Shown: positions 28,349-37,473 of the stretch, in pieces
Numbering within the stretch: the stretch's first letter is position 1
Layout of the letters: the number at the start of each line of letters is the position of its first letter
NCBI RefSeq assembly: GCF_007830065.1
Contig: NZ_VLKK01000003.1
Location: forward strand, 289,970-353,969
Reading direction: 5' to 3'
DNA length: 64,000 nt
From: Sphingobium wenxiniae
Lineage (GTDB): Bacteria; Pseudomonadota; Alphaproteobacteria; Sphingomonadales; Sphingomonadaceae
Made by a program: the position numbers and the translations under genes
Notes under the pieces: model-generated
Databases searched by the model: none
The model's input: the letters and a program-made list of their open reading frames with translations, nothing else
Told to the model about the DNA's origin: nothing

Positions 28349-30025
28349 TCAGGACTTTACGCAGCTCCAGTTGGCGGCATCATTTTCCCCTCCCGCCTTG
28401 CCGTTGAACCTGGCGACCTGCGGAGCGGGGCAGAGCAGGAAATCGCGATCGGCTCCCTTCGATGTCGGGATCAGCACGCCGGACGTGGTCGGGCCGTTCT
28501 TGTCCGCAAAGATGGGATGTGCCCGGCTCGGTCCGCGCCCAGTCACCACCGGCCCGGGCCTCACCCCTTTTTCCGTCCAGGCGATCAGCGTCTGGAGCAG
28601 CTGGTCGGGCACGTCGTCCGGACCCGTGCCCGATCCGCAATGCAGCATGCCGGGCACTTCGTAGAGCTTGGCCACCTTGTCGAGACGCGCGGCGCTTCCA
28701 CCGAGGGACTTTTGCGCATCGCGGAAATAACCGAGCGTCGTGTCCAGTGTCGGCCCGGCATCGCTCACCCCATGCCACCAGATGATCTTGGTGTTGGCGC
28801 GCTCCACCCCGGAAAGATCGGCGGTGCTGGGACGGCCGAAGCCGGTGCGGTCGGCCGCGGCCCACCATGCGTCGAATTGCTTCTGGTTGTTGAAGTCGAA
28901 GTCACGGAAATAATCGAAATCCGGGCCGAAATAGGCTTTCGACATGACATGCCCCATGATCGTGGCGGCGTTGGTCCTGGCCATGTCCTTCAGGCTGATG
29001 CTGTCGGGCCAGGGCGGCGGCGTCGCGCCCAGGAACGACATCCAGCCCGCGGCGGTATTCGTGATCGGCATACCGCCGGTGATCCGGGTGCCGTCGGGAT
29101 ATTTCGGCCCTTCGGCTATCGCCTTGAAGGTGCGGATTTCCGGCGCGGTCAGACAGTCCGGGCCGTCGGCGCCCTTGCATTGCAGGACTTCGGGCTTGAA
29201 ATGGCATTTGCCCGGTTGCTGAACGATGGAATCCTTCGCCCCGTCCAGCGCGTCGCATTGCGCCGTCACCTTCTGTTCGATCAGGCCGAGTTTCGCCGGG
29301 GAAAGCCATGCGCCCGGTTCGCGGGCCATCTGCTTGGTCGCCCACATGAACATCAGCATGGTGGCCGTGCTGCGCCCCGGCGCGCCGATCAATATGCCGT
29401 CATAATCCTCCGGATGCCGCTCGGCCGCCTGCACCCCCATGCGGCCGCCGCCGGAACAGCCCGAATGATAGCGATAGAGCTTCTGGACCGCATAATAGTC
29501 GCGGGTGATCTTCTGCATCGCGACCGTGGAGACATGTCCGCCGCGATGGACATAGTCCACGCTCTGGGCCGGATTGTCGCGGATGAAGCTCCAGTCCAGC
29601 ATCTCGCCGCTATGGCCCGTATCGGTCCCGGCCATGGCGAAACCGGCCAGGATGGCATTGCCGTTCGGGATTTGCATATCCGTCGGCACATAGCCCGCCG
29701 CGCCGCCCAGGCCCGCCATGATGAAGCGGCCGTTAAATCCCTTGTCGGGCAATTGCAGGCGGAAGCGGACCTTGTTCGGCCCCGGATCGGTGGTGGTGAC
29801 ATAACCGTCGATCCGGCAATGCGGCACAGGCGCGGCGGTGGGCGCGGCGCTCTCGATCACGGTGTCGGCGGCCACCATCGCCTGAATGACGGCGACGGTG
29901 CATTTTCCGGCCGGCGCATCATATGTCCGGGGCGCATCGGCCGGTCCCGGCACAGGCGCGGCGGCGGTCAGCGTGAAACTCGCAGCCATGATGGTAGCCG
30001 ATCCCAATAACTGGCGTCTGTTCAT
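28349..30025 (-). CDS. Tannase/feruloyl-esterase family protein
   Basis: A 558-residue secreted alpha/beta hydrolase of the tannase/feruloyl esterase family. The start MNRRQLLGSATIMAASFTLT is a Tat-like leader. The nucleophile Ser191 is in HSGCSGGGRMG with Cys190 next to it. The Asp is in WHGVSDAGPTLDTT, and the His in VPGMLHCGSGTG with the second Cys, matching the CS-D-HC disulfide arrangement of the family. It should cleave aromatic esters such as gallate or ferulate esters, or related synthetic esters. Its place between a TonB receptor and a GntR regulator suggests an inducible ester-uptake locus. Confidence 0.9.
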   Translation of the reverse strand: MNRRQLLGSATIMAASFTLTAAAPVPGPADAPRTYDAPAGKCTVAVIQAMVAADTVIESAAPTAAPVPHCRIDGYVTTTDPGPNKVRFRLQLPDKGFNGRFIMAGLGGAAGYVPTDMQIPNGNAILAGFAMAGTDTGHSGEMLDWSFIRDNPAQSVDYVHRGGHVSTVAMQKITRDYYAVQKLYRYHSGCSGGGRMGVQAAERHPEDYDGILIGAPGRSTATMLMFMWATKQMAREPGAWLSPAKLGLIEQKVTAQCDALDGAKDSIVQQPGKCHFKPEVLQCKGADGPDCLTAPEIRTFKAIAEGPKYPDGTRITGGMPITNTAAGWMSFLGATPPPWPDSISLKDMARTNAATIMGHVMSKAYFGPDFDYFRDFDFNNQKQFDAWWAAADRTGFGRPSTADLSGVERANTKIIWWHGVSDAGPTLDTTLGYFRDAQKSLGGSAARLDKVAKLYEVPGMLHCGSGTGPDDVPDQLLQTLIAWTEKGVRPGPVVTGRGPSRAHPIFADKNGPTTSGVLIPTSKGADRDFLLCPAPQVARFNGKAGGENDAANWSCVKS

Positions 30026-30052
30026 CGTCTTTCCTCTCCATTTTAATTTTTA

Positions 30053-31420
30053 TTATTTCGCCTTGCGCCTTGATGGTTGTTCCGTCCTTCCTTCCTTGAG
30101 TGTGCGATGAGGAAGGACAGGCTCGCGACGGGCGGCGGCTGCACGCATATCGCGAACCATGATGAGCAGCAGCCGATGTGCCAGCGGCTCGTTCCTCTGC
30201 GCCATGGCTTCATTCCATTCGCTGGACAGATGCGCGCAAGCGGCTTGGTCCAGCGCGGAGCCGCTCAGGAAAGAGTCCAGTTCCGGCAGCAGAATTGCCA
30301 ATATGGGGCATCCCGACACCTCGGCGATCGCGGCAAGGATCGCGGCGAGAGAAGGCGCGGGCCTGCCCTCCACGCCGAAGAGCAGCGCGACATGCGGCAA
30401 GGCAAGCGGCGCCAGAAGTTCCAGCAGTTGTTCCAGCGTCGCCCGTTCCGCCTGGAGCCACTCCCGCGCCAGATGCATCGCCTCGTCAGCATCGGTAGCA
30501 GCGACATAAACGCCGCCGCCCCGCCCCCGCCGACTTTTCACCGCCCGATATTCCTCCAGGACATGGAGCGCTTCCCGCCAGGTTCCCCGGCTGACCGCAT
30601 AGCGCGCCATCAGGTCGGCCTCCGAACCCAGGAAAGTGCCGGGCGCCGATCGGGCCTCCCTGATCTCGCGCAGCATCCGTCTCGCCAGAGCGACCGGCCG
30701 GTTATGCGGCGAAGCGCCGAGGGGGGCGTCGACGACGTCGGCCGTCTCCCGCCATCGCTGGAAACGGCTGAGTATGTCCCGATGATACAATCGCAATTGA
30801 TGCTCCGCCCGCCGGATATCTCCGGCGACCACGCCCTGCACGATCATGTCTACCTGATGCAGCGCGCGAACCAGCCGCTCATCCTGCGGATAGAGTTCGA
30901 ACGGCATGGCATTGGTCATGAAGCGGACGGCAATCATGTGCGCCAGCGTCACAAAGGGATTGCCCGCCAGTTCCGCGAGCGCGCGCTGGCGTTCTCCGGC
31001 GCGCTGACTGCGTTCGATAGGATCGGCCACATCGCGGCTGGCGTTCAGCAAGTCCAGCAACCGGCGCGCCTCGCGTGCGGTCATGCGCTCGCTCGCCAGC
31101 CGGAACATGACGCTGTCGACGATCTCCGCCCCCGCCAGCAAGGATTCCACCGCCACACCCGCCGCCTCGAGATGAGCGGCCATATAATTGGCGACCTGGG
31201 ACAGGGATGTCGTCGTCGCGAGAAGGCCGCCCCCGACGCCGCGCTGCACCCGGGCGACTCCGCGCGCCTCCAATATCCGCGCGGCCTGACGCAGTTGAGC
31301 GACGCCGACCCCATATTGCGCGCAAAGACCGGCTTCCTGACCGATCAACGTGCCAGCCGGCAGGCACCGGGCCTTTATGTCCGCTTCCATGGCGTTGGCG
31401 AGCGCGCGCCCAGCCTTCAT
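30053..31420 (-). CDS. Tandem GntR/FadR-type regulator
   Basis: A 455-residue regulator with two GntR winged helix-turn-helix domains. The first covers about residues 3-68 (LIGQEAGLCAQYGVGVAQLR, then wing QRGVGGGLLATTT). An all-helical FCD-like region spans roughly 80-225. A second DNA-binding domain follows at about 243-308 (FLGSEADLMARYAVSRGTWR, then RRGRGGGVYVAAT), with a second, shorter helical part after it. Most GntR proteins have one such domain. AAGGGGG before the ATG at 31420 favours this start over the one at 31426. It diverges from the beta-barrel gene at 31746 and probably controls the esterase-receptor-amidase genes. Confidence 0.8.
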   Translation of the reverse strand: MKAGRALANAMEADIKARCLPAGTLIGQEAGLCAQYGVGVAQLRQAARILEARGVARVQRGVGGGLLATTTSLSQVANYMAAHLEAAGVAVESLLAGAEIVDSVMFRLASERMTAREARRLLDLLNASRDVADPIERSQRAGERQRALAELAGNPFVTLAHMIAVRFMTNAMPFELYPQDERLVRALHQVDMIVQGVVAGDIRRAEHQLRLYHRDILSRFQRWRETADVVDAPLGASPHNRPVALARRMLREIREARSAPGTFLGSEADLMARYAVSRGTWREALHVLEEYRAVKSRRGRGGGVYVAATDADEAMHLAREWLQAERATLEQLLELLAPLALPHVALLFGVEGRPAPSLAAILAAIAEVSGCPILAILLPELDSFLSGSALDQAACAHLSSEWNEAMAQRNEPLAHRLLLIMVRDMRAAAARREPVLPHRTLKEGRTEQPSRRKAK

Positions 31421-31426
31421 TGCCAT

Positions 31427-31745
31427 CCCCCTTGCCTATGCGTCGATCGTATCAGCGAGAGGGAAACACGACAATGGAAATATGACTTAATAGGCCTAAG
31501 TTTATTCCATAGCAGGAGGAAAATGGCTGTTTTCTGCGATAATATGCCTCAAACAGGGCATTGCCTGTCGAAATAGGTGCAATGTATAGGGGTCAGGGGG
31601 AATGTGGCACAGCGATGGGGCTGGATGCCGTTCAAGCCCAAACAGGAGTCCGCCTTGCCTCCGGCGCGTGAAACGGCCAAATCGAACAACAGCAATTCAC
31701 CGAACGACGGTTATCGCCATCGATCAACCGAGAGGAAGCAACAGC
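31427..31745. promoter_or_regulatory. Divergent promoter region of GntR and beta-barrel genes
   Basis: This 319-base stretch holds no gene. It is locally AT-rich and carries two dyads: ACTTA-ATAGGCC-TAAGT at 31485-31501 and ACAGG-GCATTG-CCTGT at 31553-31568. Either could be an operator for the neighbouring GntR protein. AGAGGAAG near 31732 is the ribosome binding site for the GTG at 31746. Confidence 0.4.
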
Positions 31746-32405
31746 GTGGACATTCCAGACGATATTTTCACCGAACCCGATCCCATCGATGCCGACACCC
31801 TGACCAATCTGGGGCCGCTGCGGCGGCTCGCGGGAATATGGGAGGGACATCGGGGCGTCGATCTCAACCCCAAGGCGGACGGGCCTGAGCAGCGGGCCTA
31901 TTATGAGCGCATCGAAATGCAGCCGATCGACCCGCAGACCAACGGGCCGCAACTTTTCTACGGCCTGCGCTATCATGTCCACATCAACACGCCGGAGGAG
32001 GAGATCGCCTTCCACGATCAGGTCGGCTACTGGCTTTGGGAACCGGCAACCGGCCTCATTCTCCAGACCGTGGCGATCCCGCGCGGGCAAGTCGCGATCG
32101 CCGCCGGCCATGCGGAGCCGAACGCGACAAAGCTGGTCCTGACGGCGAATCGCGGGCAGACCGAATATGGAATCTGCTCGACGACCTTTCTCGAACTGGC
32201 GTTTCGCACAGATTCCTACCGCATCGAGGTCGACTTCCACGACGATGGTTCATGGAGCTATGTGTCCGACACCACATTGCAGGTGCGGGGCCGCGACGAG
32301 CCCTTCCTGCATCGTGACCGGAACAGCCTGACGAAGATCGCCGAGCCTGACCTCAATCCCTGGGCGCGGATCGTCCGCGAGGCGAAGACCAAACCGGGCA
32401 AGTGA
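31746..32405 (+). CDS. Heme-binding beta-barrel (nitrobindin-like) protein
   Basis: A 219-residue protein starting at GTG 31746 (MDIPDDIFTEPDPIDADTLT) after a good AGAGGAAG ribosome binding site. LAGIWEGHRGVD resembles the GxWxGxG motif of nitrobindin/DUF1794 beta-barrels, and the body alternates strands (FYGLRYHVHI, DQVGYWLWEPATGLILQTVA, AIAAGHAEPNATKLVLTA). Family members bind heme or fatty-acid-like ligands. The ligand here is not visible. It diverges from the GntR gene and may be part of the same ester-utilisation regulon. Confidence 0.7.
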   Translation: MDIPDDIFTEPDPIDADTLTNLGPLRRLAGIWEGHRGVDLNPKADGPEQRAYYERIEMQPIDPQTNGPQLFYGLRYHVHINTPEEEIAFHDQVGYWLWEPATGLILQTVAIPRGQVAIAAGHAEPNATKLVLTANRGQTEYGICSTTFLELAFRTDSYRIEVDFHDDGSWSYVSDTTLQVRGRDEPFLHRDRNSLTKIAEPDLNPWARIVREAKTKPGK

Positions 32406-32420
32406 TGCGGGATCGCCCAT

Positions 32421-32456
32421 GACGGCGGGAGCGATCGGCCTTCGCGTCCCGCCGTC
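32421..32456. terminator. Hairpin between convergent genes
   Basis: A perfect 10-base stem GACGGCGGGA / TCCCGCCGTC, extended inward by GCGA/TCGC, sits between the stop codons of the beta-barrel gene and the second TonB receptor. No T tract on either strand. Confidence 0.55.
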
Positions 32457-32462
32457 CACGCA

Positions 32463-35147
32463 TCAGAACGCCACCGTCAGCGATGCCGCGATGGTCGTGC
32501 CGACCTTATATCTGTTGTAGAACACCTTGTTGCCGTCCAGTTGCTGGACCTCCTGATATTTCCGGCCGGTGATGTTGCGCGCTTCGAACTTGAATTCGCT
32601 GTTGATCGCATTGAACAGCTTCACGCCCTGCCGCGCCACGAAGTCCAGCGTCAGGCCCGGTTTTTCCTTGATGTCCGGTTGCAGATTGGGGCCGCGGCTG
32701 GTGACGCGCGGGCTGGCATAGGTCAGCAAGAGCGTCTGCTGCGACAGCCTGTCGGTATCCTCCAGCCCCAGTTGCAGGTTCACCAGATGATCCGACTGCC
32801 CCGTCATCGGCGCGCCGTCGACGAAATAGTCCGTCGCGGCGGGCAGCGGTCCGGTCGTGTAGCTATAGGGAATGGTCGTGTCGTCCGCGCCCACCTTCAG
32901 CTTCGACTGGGTATAGGTATAGTTGCCGATCAGGACGACGCGGCGGCTCTGGAAGAAGGGCGCACTCCACCCGTCGAGCGGCAGATATTTCTGCGCCTCC
33001 AGCTCGAAACCGTAAAGCGTCGCTTCCGGCGCGTTGGCGAAGCTGGTCGTGACATCATATTTGTCGTTGATGGTGGTGTAGGTTTCGATCGGATTGTCGA
33101 TCTTCTTGTAGAAGGCCGCCGCCGTCAGCCGCTCGTCACGCCCCATATACCATTCGGCGCGGATATCCGCGTTCCACAGTTCGCTGTCCTGCAGGAAGGG
33201 GTTGCCGCGATAGAAACGGTTGGCGTCGGTGTCGACGAAAGGCTGCGCGATCAGTTCGCGGAACTGCGGCCGGGCGATGGTCTTGGAGCCGCTGAGGCGG
33301 AATTGCAGACCCTTGGACGCCTCGAACGTGATGGTCGCGGCGGGGAGCCAATATTCCTTGCGGATGCGGTTCACCGGCTCGACGCCGGTGTTGTAGACAT
33401 CCACGCCGGTGACGGACTGATTGCCCTTTTCATAGCGCACGCCCCCATCGATCGACAGGCCCGGCACGATTTCCGCCCGCACCTGCCCATAACCCGCATG
33501 GACCCGCATCGCCGCCTCATAGACCGGATAATTGCCGGAAAAGTCCAGCAGCGTCAGGTCGAAGAGCTGGATCGTCGCGTCCGACAGCAGATAGTCCGGC
33601 CGCTGCTGCTGCACCGGGATCGGCAGGTTGGTCGCATCGAAATGCAGCTCATAGCGGGACGAGGTGCGCTTCGTGTCGCTGAAGGCATAGCCCGCCGTCA
33701 ACGTCAGCGCGGGCGAAACCTTGTAGCTCAGGTCCGCGCCCGCCGACCACAGATCCTCATTGAGGTCGCTGAAGGTGATCGACGCATCGCCGCGCTGGCG
33801 GTTGAGCGCATTGATGAAGCGGTCGCCTACCGGATCAACAGTCAGGTCGCGGTTGCTCCGCACATAGACGAACTCGCGCTCATAGGGCGCCTCGCGCTGC
33901 GAATTGGCATAGCCGCCGCGCAGGTCGAGGCTGAGACCGTTGCCCAGCTTGAACTCCCCGACCAGTTGCGTGTCGATCAACTGCCGCTCATACCAGGCGG
34001 TGTTCTGGTGCATATAATCCGCGCCCGCGATCGCGCCGTCATTCTGGCCGATCGAAAGCGCGCCGCGCTTCAGCGTGTCGCGGATATAGAGGTTGGTCCA
34101 GCGGATCTTCTGCTCGCCCAGTTCCAGCCCGACGCCCAGCAGGCCGTTGACCGTCACCTCATTGTCGGTGGTGATCTGGTGGTATGTCTTGCCCGCCGGC
34201 TGCGTCAGGTCGATGGACGCTTGCTGCAACGCGTCGCGCGTCCGCCATTTATTGCTGTAGGACATGGTGGCGATGACGCCCAGCCGCCCGTCGCTGCCCA
34301 CATCGACGGCCGTGCCGCCATTGATAGAGCCGGAGAAGTTGAACGGCAGGCTGTTCGTCCGCTGCAACACGGACGTCTTGGCGTTCAGGAACTGCATGGA
34401 GATGTCCTGAAGATCGCTGCGCTCCATATTGGAGAAGGGCACGCCGCTTTTGAGCGCTTGGCGTAGCAGCGGCGGCACATCGCGCGATCCGTCGTCGAAG
34501 CCGGTCCAGTCCGATTTGGCGCCATAATAGCTATAGCCCGTCTGACCGGATGTTTCGGTATTGGCGGAACTGCCGACGCCGATTTCCAGATAGCTTTCGC
34601 TCGGGATCGCCTTGGTCGTCAGGTTGATGACGCCGCCGCCGAACTCGCCGGGAAAGTTGGGGGAAAAGCTCTTCTGCACCATCGTCGAGGCGATCACGCT
34701 GGTCGGAAAGATGTCGAGCGGCACCACGCGCTTGAGCGGTTCGGGGCTGGGCAACGGCGAACCGTTGAGCAGCGCCAGCGAATAGCGGTCGCCCAAGCCG
34801 CGCACATAGACATAGCCGCCCGACACGACCGACAGGCCGGTGACGCGCTGGAGCGATCCGGCGATGTCGCCTTCGCCCGTGCGCTTGATGTCGGCGGCGG
34901 ACAGCACGTTCACCACCTGCGGCGCGGCCTGGGACACGTTGCTGGTGCGGCGGCCGGTGACGATGATGTCCGAACCGGGGATGGAAACATCCACCCGGCC
35001 CGCCTCGGCATCGGCTTTTTCGCGGGCGCTGGGCGTTCCCGGCCCGGCGGAAGGCGCGGCGTCGGTTTCAGTCTGGGCCAGCGCCATCGGGGCGACCAGC
35101 GCAGAGGAAATCAGGAGCAGGCGCGCCAGATTGAGCGGCTTCGACAT
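32463..35147 (-). CDS. TonB-dependent receptor paired with beta-helix lipoprotein
   Basis: An 894-residue outer-membrane receptor starting MSKPLNLARLLLISSALVAP with signal cleavage near ALAQ. The plug contains SDIIVTGRRTSNVSQAAPQV and RVTGLSVVSGGYVYVRGLGD, with FSPNFPGEFGGGVINLTTKA. The long barrel ends in AASLTVAF with a terminal Phe, the beta-barrel assembly signal. GGGGGA precedes the ATG at 35147. The upstream gene encodes a beta-helix lipoprotein, and a TPR protein comes before that, all on this strand. Known analogues of this class import oligosaccharides or metal complexes; ligand unknown. Confidence 0.9.
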   Translation of the reverse strand: MSKPLNLARLLLISSALVAPMALAQTETDAAPSAGPGTPSAREKADAEAGRVDVSIPGSDIIVTGRRTSNVSQAAPQVVNVLSAADIKRTGEGDIAGSLQRVTGLSVVSGGYVYVRGLGDRYSLALLNGSPLPSPEPLKRVVPLDIFPTSVIASTMVQKSFSPNFPGEFGGGVINLTTKAIPSESYLEIGVGSSANTETSGQTGYSYYGAKSDWTGFDDGSRDVPPLLRQALKSGVPFSNMERSDLQDISMQFLNAKTSVLQRTNSLPFNFSGSINGGTAVDVGSDGRLGVIATMSYSNKWRTRDALQQASIDLTQPAGKTYHQITTDNEVTVNGLLGVGLELGEQKIRWTNLYIRDTLKRGALSIGQNDGAIAGADYMHQNTAWYERQLIDTQLVGEFKLGNGLSLDLRGGYANSQREAPYEREFVYVRSNRDLTVDPVGDRFINALNRQRGDASITFSDLNEDLWSAGADLSYKVSPALTLTAGYAFSDTKRTSSRYELHFDATNLPIPVQQQRPDYLLSDATIQLFDLTLLDFSGNYPVYEAAMRVHAGYGQVRAEIVPGLSIDGGVRYEKGNQSVTGVDVYNTGVEPVNRIRKEYWLPAATITFEASKGLQFRLSGSKTIARPQFRELIAQPFVDTDANRFYRGNPFLQDSELWNADIRAEWYMGRDERLTAAAFYKKIDNPIETYTTINDKYDVTTSFANAPEATLYGFELEAQKYLPLDGWSAPFFQSRRVVLIGNYTYTQSKLKVGADDTTIPYSYTTGPLPAATDYFVDGAPMTGQSDHLVNLQLGLEDTDRLSQQTLLLTYASPRVTSRGPNLQPDIKEKPGLTLDFVARQGVKLFNAINSEFKFEARNITGRKYQEVQQLDGNKVFYNRYKVGTTIAASLTVAF

Positions 35148-35235
35148 GCGGTTGTCCCCCTTTGGGAAAATATCTGCAAATAAGGCGGGGAAGCGCCTCG
35201 GCACGCTCCCCCGCCCCTGTTGGTTTCAGGATGGA

Positions 35236-36831
35236 TCAGGTGGTCGGGATCGCGGTGCAGGCGCCGCTGGACGTGCCGAAACTCGCGCTCACCGAATTAC
35301 ATGTCCAACCGGCATACCATGTGTCGTTGCTGTCCTTGACCGCGCCGATATAGTTGGTGGTCGTGAACGCGGCGTCGATCGTCTTGGGGTCGATCGCGGT
35401 GACGGCGGTTTCGGTTGCGCCGTTGATGAACAGGCTGGTCAGCGACGGCGTGTATGCGAAGCTGCTGTTCGCGCCAGCCGTGAAGATCGACTGGACCAGC
35501 GCATCGGTGACACCCGTGCCGGTGCCCTTGAACGGCGTCGCATTGCACTGCATCACAACGGACAGGTAACGGGGCTTGCCCGCATCCTCCAGCGCGCTGT
35601 CGGCGTCGCGGACCGCCGCCGCGCCGTTGATACGCAGGCAGCTCTGGTTCGGGCTGACGATGATGCCGTTGACAAGGGCCAGATCGGCGCCGCCGCGCAG
35701 CAGCATCGACGCGCCATCGTCGCCGGTGTTCGACCGCTGGATATGGGTGAAGTTGGCGACCTTCAGATACTGGCGGGGCAGCGCGTCCTCGCTGGCGTTG
35801 CTGGCGGTCGTCGAACCGTTGGAGTCCGTTTCGAGGAAGGTGTCGCCGATATTGGCGTTAGCCCTCTGGGCGGAAATGATGAACTGGGCCGTGCCGCGGA
35901 AGCCGACATCGGTATCCAGATTGTCGTCCTCATTGCCGGTGAAGACCAGATATTTAAGGTGCGTCGACCCGCCGAAGATTTCGATGCCGTCGTCGGAGCT
36001 GTTGTGCACCTGGATATGGTCGATCTGCGTGCCGGTGCCGACGCCCGAGGGGGTGAGGCCCTGCAATTCCTTGCCGTCCGACAGGACGAAGCCGGAATAG
36101 CGGATCTGCACATAGCTCATGCGGCCCGAATTGTCGGCGTCATTGGCGCCGCCATAGATCGCCCCGCTCGTCCCTTCCGTATCGCGTTCGCACGCCACCG
36201 TGCCGGGCGCAGCGCCGCCGGCGGCGCAATCGGTGATCTTCGCGCGGCCCAGCAGCACGATGCCGCCCCACTGTCCCGACGACTGATCGTTCGCGTTGCC
36301 CAACACATTTTCACGGCTGGTGAAGACGATGGGCTGCGACGCCGTGCCGACCGCATTGATGCGATTGCCGCGATTGACGGCCAGGAACGCGCTGCCGGTA
36401 TTGGCAAAGACGACCACGCCCGGATCGATCGAAAGCGTGACGTCCAGATTGTTGCTGGAAGCGCCCTGATCCGTGCCGACATCGACGCGGCCGGGCAGCG
36501 AATAGATCACGCCCGCGACCTTCGGGACGGTAACGGAAGAGCGGAAGCGCGCGGGGAAAGAGCAGTTGAGCCAGGTGTTCCCGCTCTTGTCGGAAATTTC
36601 CCCGATCCTGGTGAACTGATCCGAACCCGTCAGCGTCGGGCAATCGGACGCGGGCGTCACGCCGGTCGGCGTGGGGGTGGGCGTCGGCGTGGGGGTCGGT
36701 GTCGGCGTGGGCGAGGGAATGACGATCGTGCCTTCGCCGGGCGAGGCGATGTCGTCGGCGCCGCAAGCGCCCAGCGCCGCGCAGGCGCAGCTCGCCATCA
36801 GAATGGTGTGAATACGGTTGATCTTGGCCAT
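35236..36831 (-). CDS. Beta-helix lipoprotein with PT-repeat linker
   Basis: A 531-residue lipoprotein. The leader MAKINRIHTILMASCACAAL ends in a lipobox around LGACGADD. Residues 40-57 are a run of about nine Pro-Thr pairs, probably a flexible spacer from the membrane. The body is rich in short strands and Asn/Gly turns (GGANDADNSGRMSYVQIRYS, DHIQVHNSSDDGIEIFGGST, NEDDNLDTDVGFRGTAQF), as in right-handed parallel beta-helix proteins. No catalytic motif was recognised. It lies 88 bases upstream of the TonB receptor and could be its surface partner, by analogy with SusD-type pairs; that is an inference. Confidence 0.75.
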   Translation of the reverse strand: MAKINRIHTILMASCACAALGACGADDIASPGEGTIVIPSPTPTPTPTPTPTPTPTGVTPASDCPTLTGSDQFTRIGEISDKSGNTWLNCSFPARFRSSVTVPKVAGVIYSLPGRVDVGTDQGASSNNLDVTLSIDPGVVVFANTGSAFLAVNRGNRINAVGTASQPIVFTSRENVLGNANDQSSGQWGGIVLLGRAKITDCAAGGAAPGTVACERDTEGTSGAIYGGANDADNSGRMSYVQIRYSGFVLSDGKELQGLTPSGVGTGTQIDHIQVHNSSDDGIEIFGGSTHLKYLVFTGNEDDNLDTDVGFRGTAQFIISAQRANANIGDTFLETDSNGSTTASNASEDALPRQYLKVANFTHIQRSNTGDDGASMLLRGGADLALVNGIIVSPNQSCLRINGAAAVRDADSALEDAGKPRYLSVVMQCNATPFKGTGTGVTDALVQSIFTAGANSSFAYTPSLTSLFINGATETAVTAIDPKTIDAAFTTTNYIGAVKDSNDTWYAGWTCNSVSASFGTSSGACTAIPTT

Positions 36832-37020
36832 GTCGTCTCCGCTCCGGCGTCTGCCGGTTTATGTTGCAATGCGGAGCGCAGGGGATTTTCGAATCGGACA
36901 ACGCCCCCTGTCGCCCTCGAAGGCGGCAGCTAGGCGCGTCGGATGACAGGGGCATTTTGATTTGATGACGAAACGGCGTCTTTGAAATGACAGTTCGATG
37001 ACCAGCCGTCCGCCGGAACG

Positions 37021-37056
37021 AAAATGGGAGCCATTCCCGAAGGAAACGGCTCCCAT
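37021..37056 (-). terminator. Intrinsic terminator of TPR-protein gene
   Basis: On the minus strand a 9-base stem ATGGGAGCC / GGCTCCCAT with a 15-base loop is followed by TTTTCG. It lies 27 bases past the TPR gene stop, so that gene is probably transcribed separately from the beta-helix gene downstream. Confidence 0.75.
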
Positions 37057-37083
37057 CAACAGGGCGTGATTTTTAACCGCCGC

Positions 37084-37467
37084 TCAACGCATGGCGTAGC
37101 TCGCCTGCAACTTGCCCAGTGCGCGCCGGGCGATGTCGCGTGAGGATTCCTCATTGCCGTTCGCCAGGACCAGCAGCGATTCCGGCGCGAACCGCGCCGC
37201 CTTATAGGCATCGCGCGCATCGGCCATACGGCCCATACCGGCATAGGCATTGCCCAGATTGATGAGCCGCGCCGGATCGTTCGCGCCATCGGGCATCGGA
37301 GTCTTCAGCTTGTTCGCGGCCTTCTGGAAATCGCCCGACATCAGCGCATTGGCGGCCAGCCCGCCGTCGGGCACGCCCACGACCACAACCTCATCGGGCG
37401 CCGCGAGCGCGATACCCGGCGCCGTGGCGGCCAGCGCGAGTCCGATTACCGCAGCGACCTTCAGCAT
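37084..37467 (-). CDS. Small secreted TPR-like protein
   Basis: A 127-residue protein with signal peptide MLKVAAVIGLALAATAPGIA (cleavage near ALAAP). The rest is helical with one TPR-like unit: NDPARLINLGNAYAGMGRMA followed by DARDAYKAARFAPESLLVLA. The ATG at 37467 is preferred because GGGAG lies seven bases upstream. Similar small TPR proteins accompany TonB receptors in sphingomonads. It is followed by its own terminator and precedes the beta-helix lipoprotein and receptor genes. Confidence 0.75.
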   Translation of the reverse strand: MLKVAAVIGLALAATAPGIALAAPDEVVVVGVPDGGLAANALMSGDFQKAANKLKTPMPDGANDPARLINLGNAYAGMGRMADARDAYKAARFAPESLLVLANGNEESSRDIARRALGKLQASYAMR

Positions 37468-37473
37468 CTCCAT

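Noticed and set aside
36660..36720. Tandem repeat in the beta-helix lipoprotein gene considered as CRISPR or VNTR
   Set aside because: It is the coding sequence of the Pro-Thr linker; the units are six bases with no spacers.
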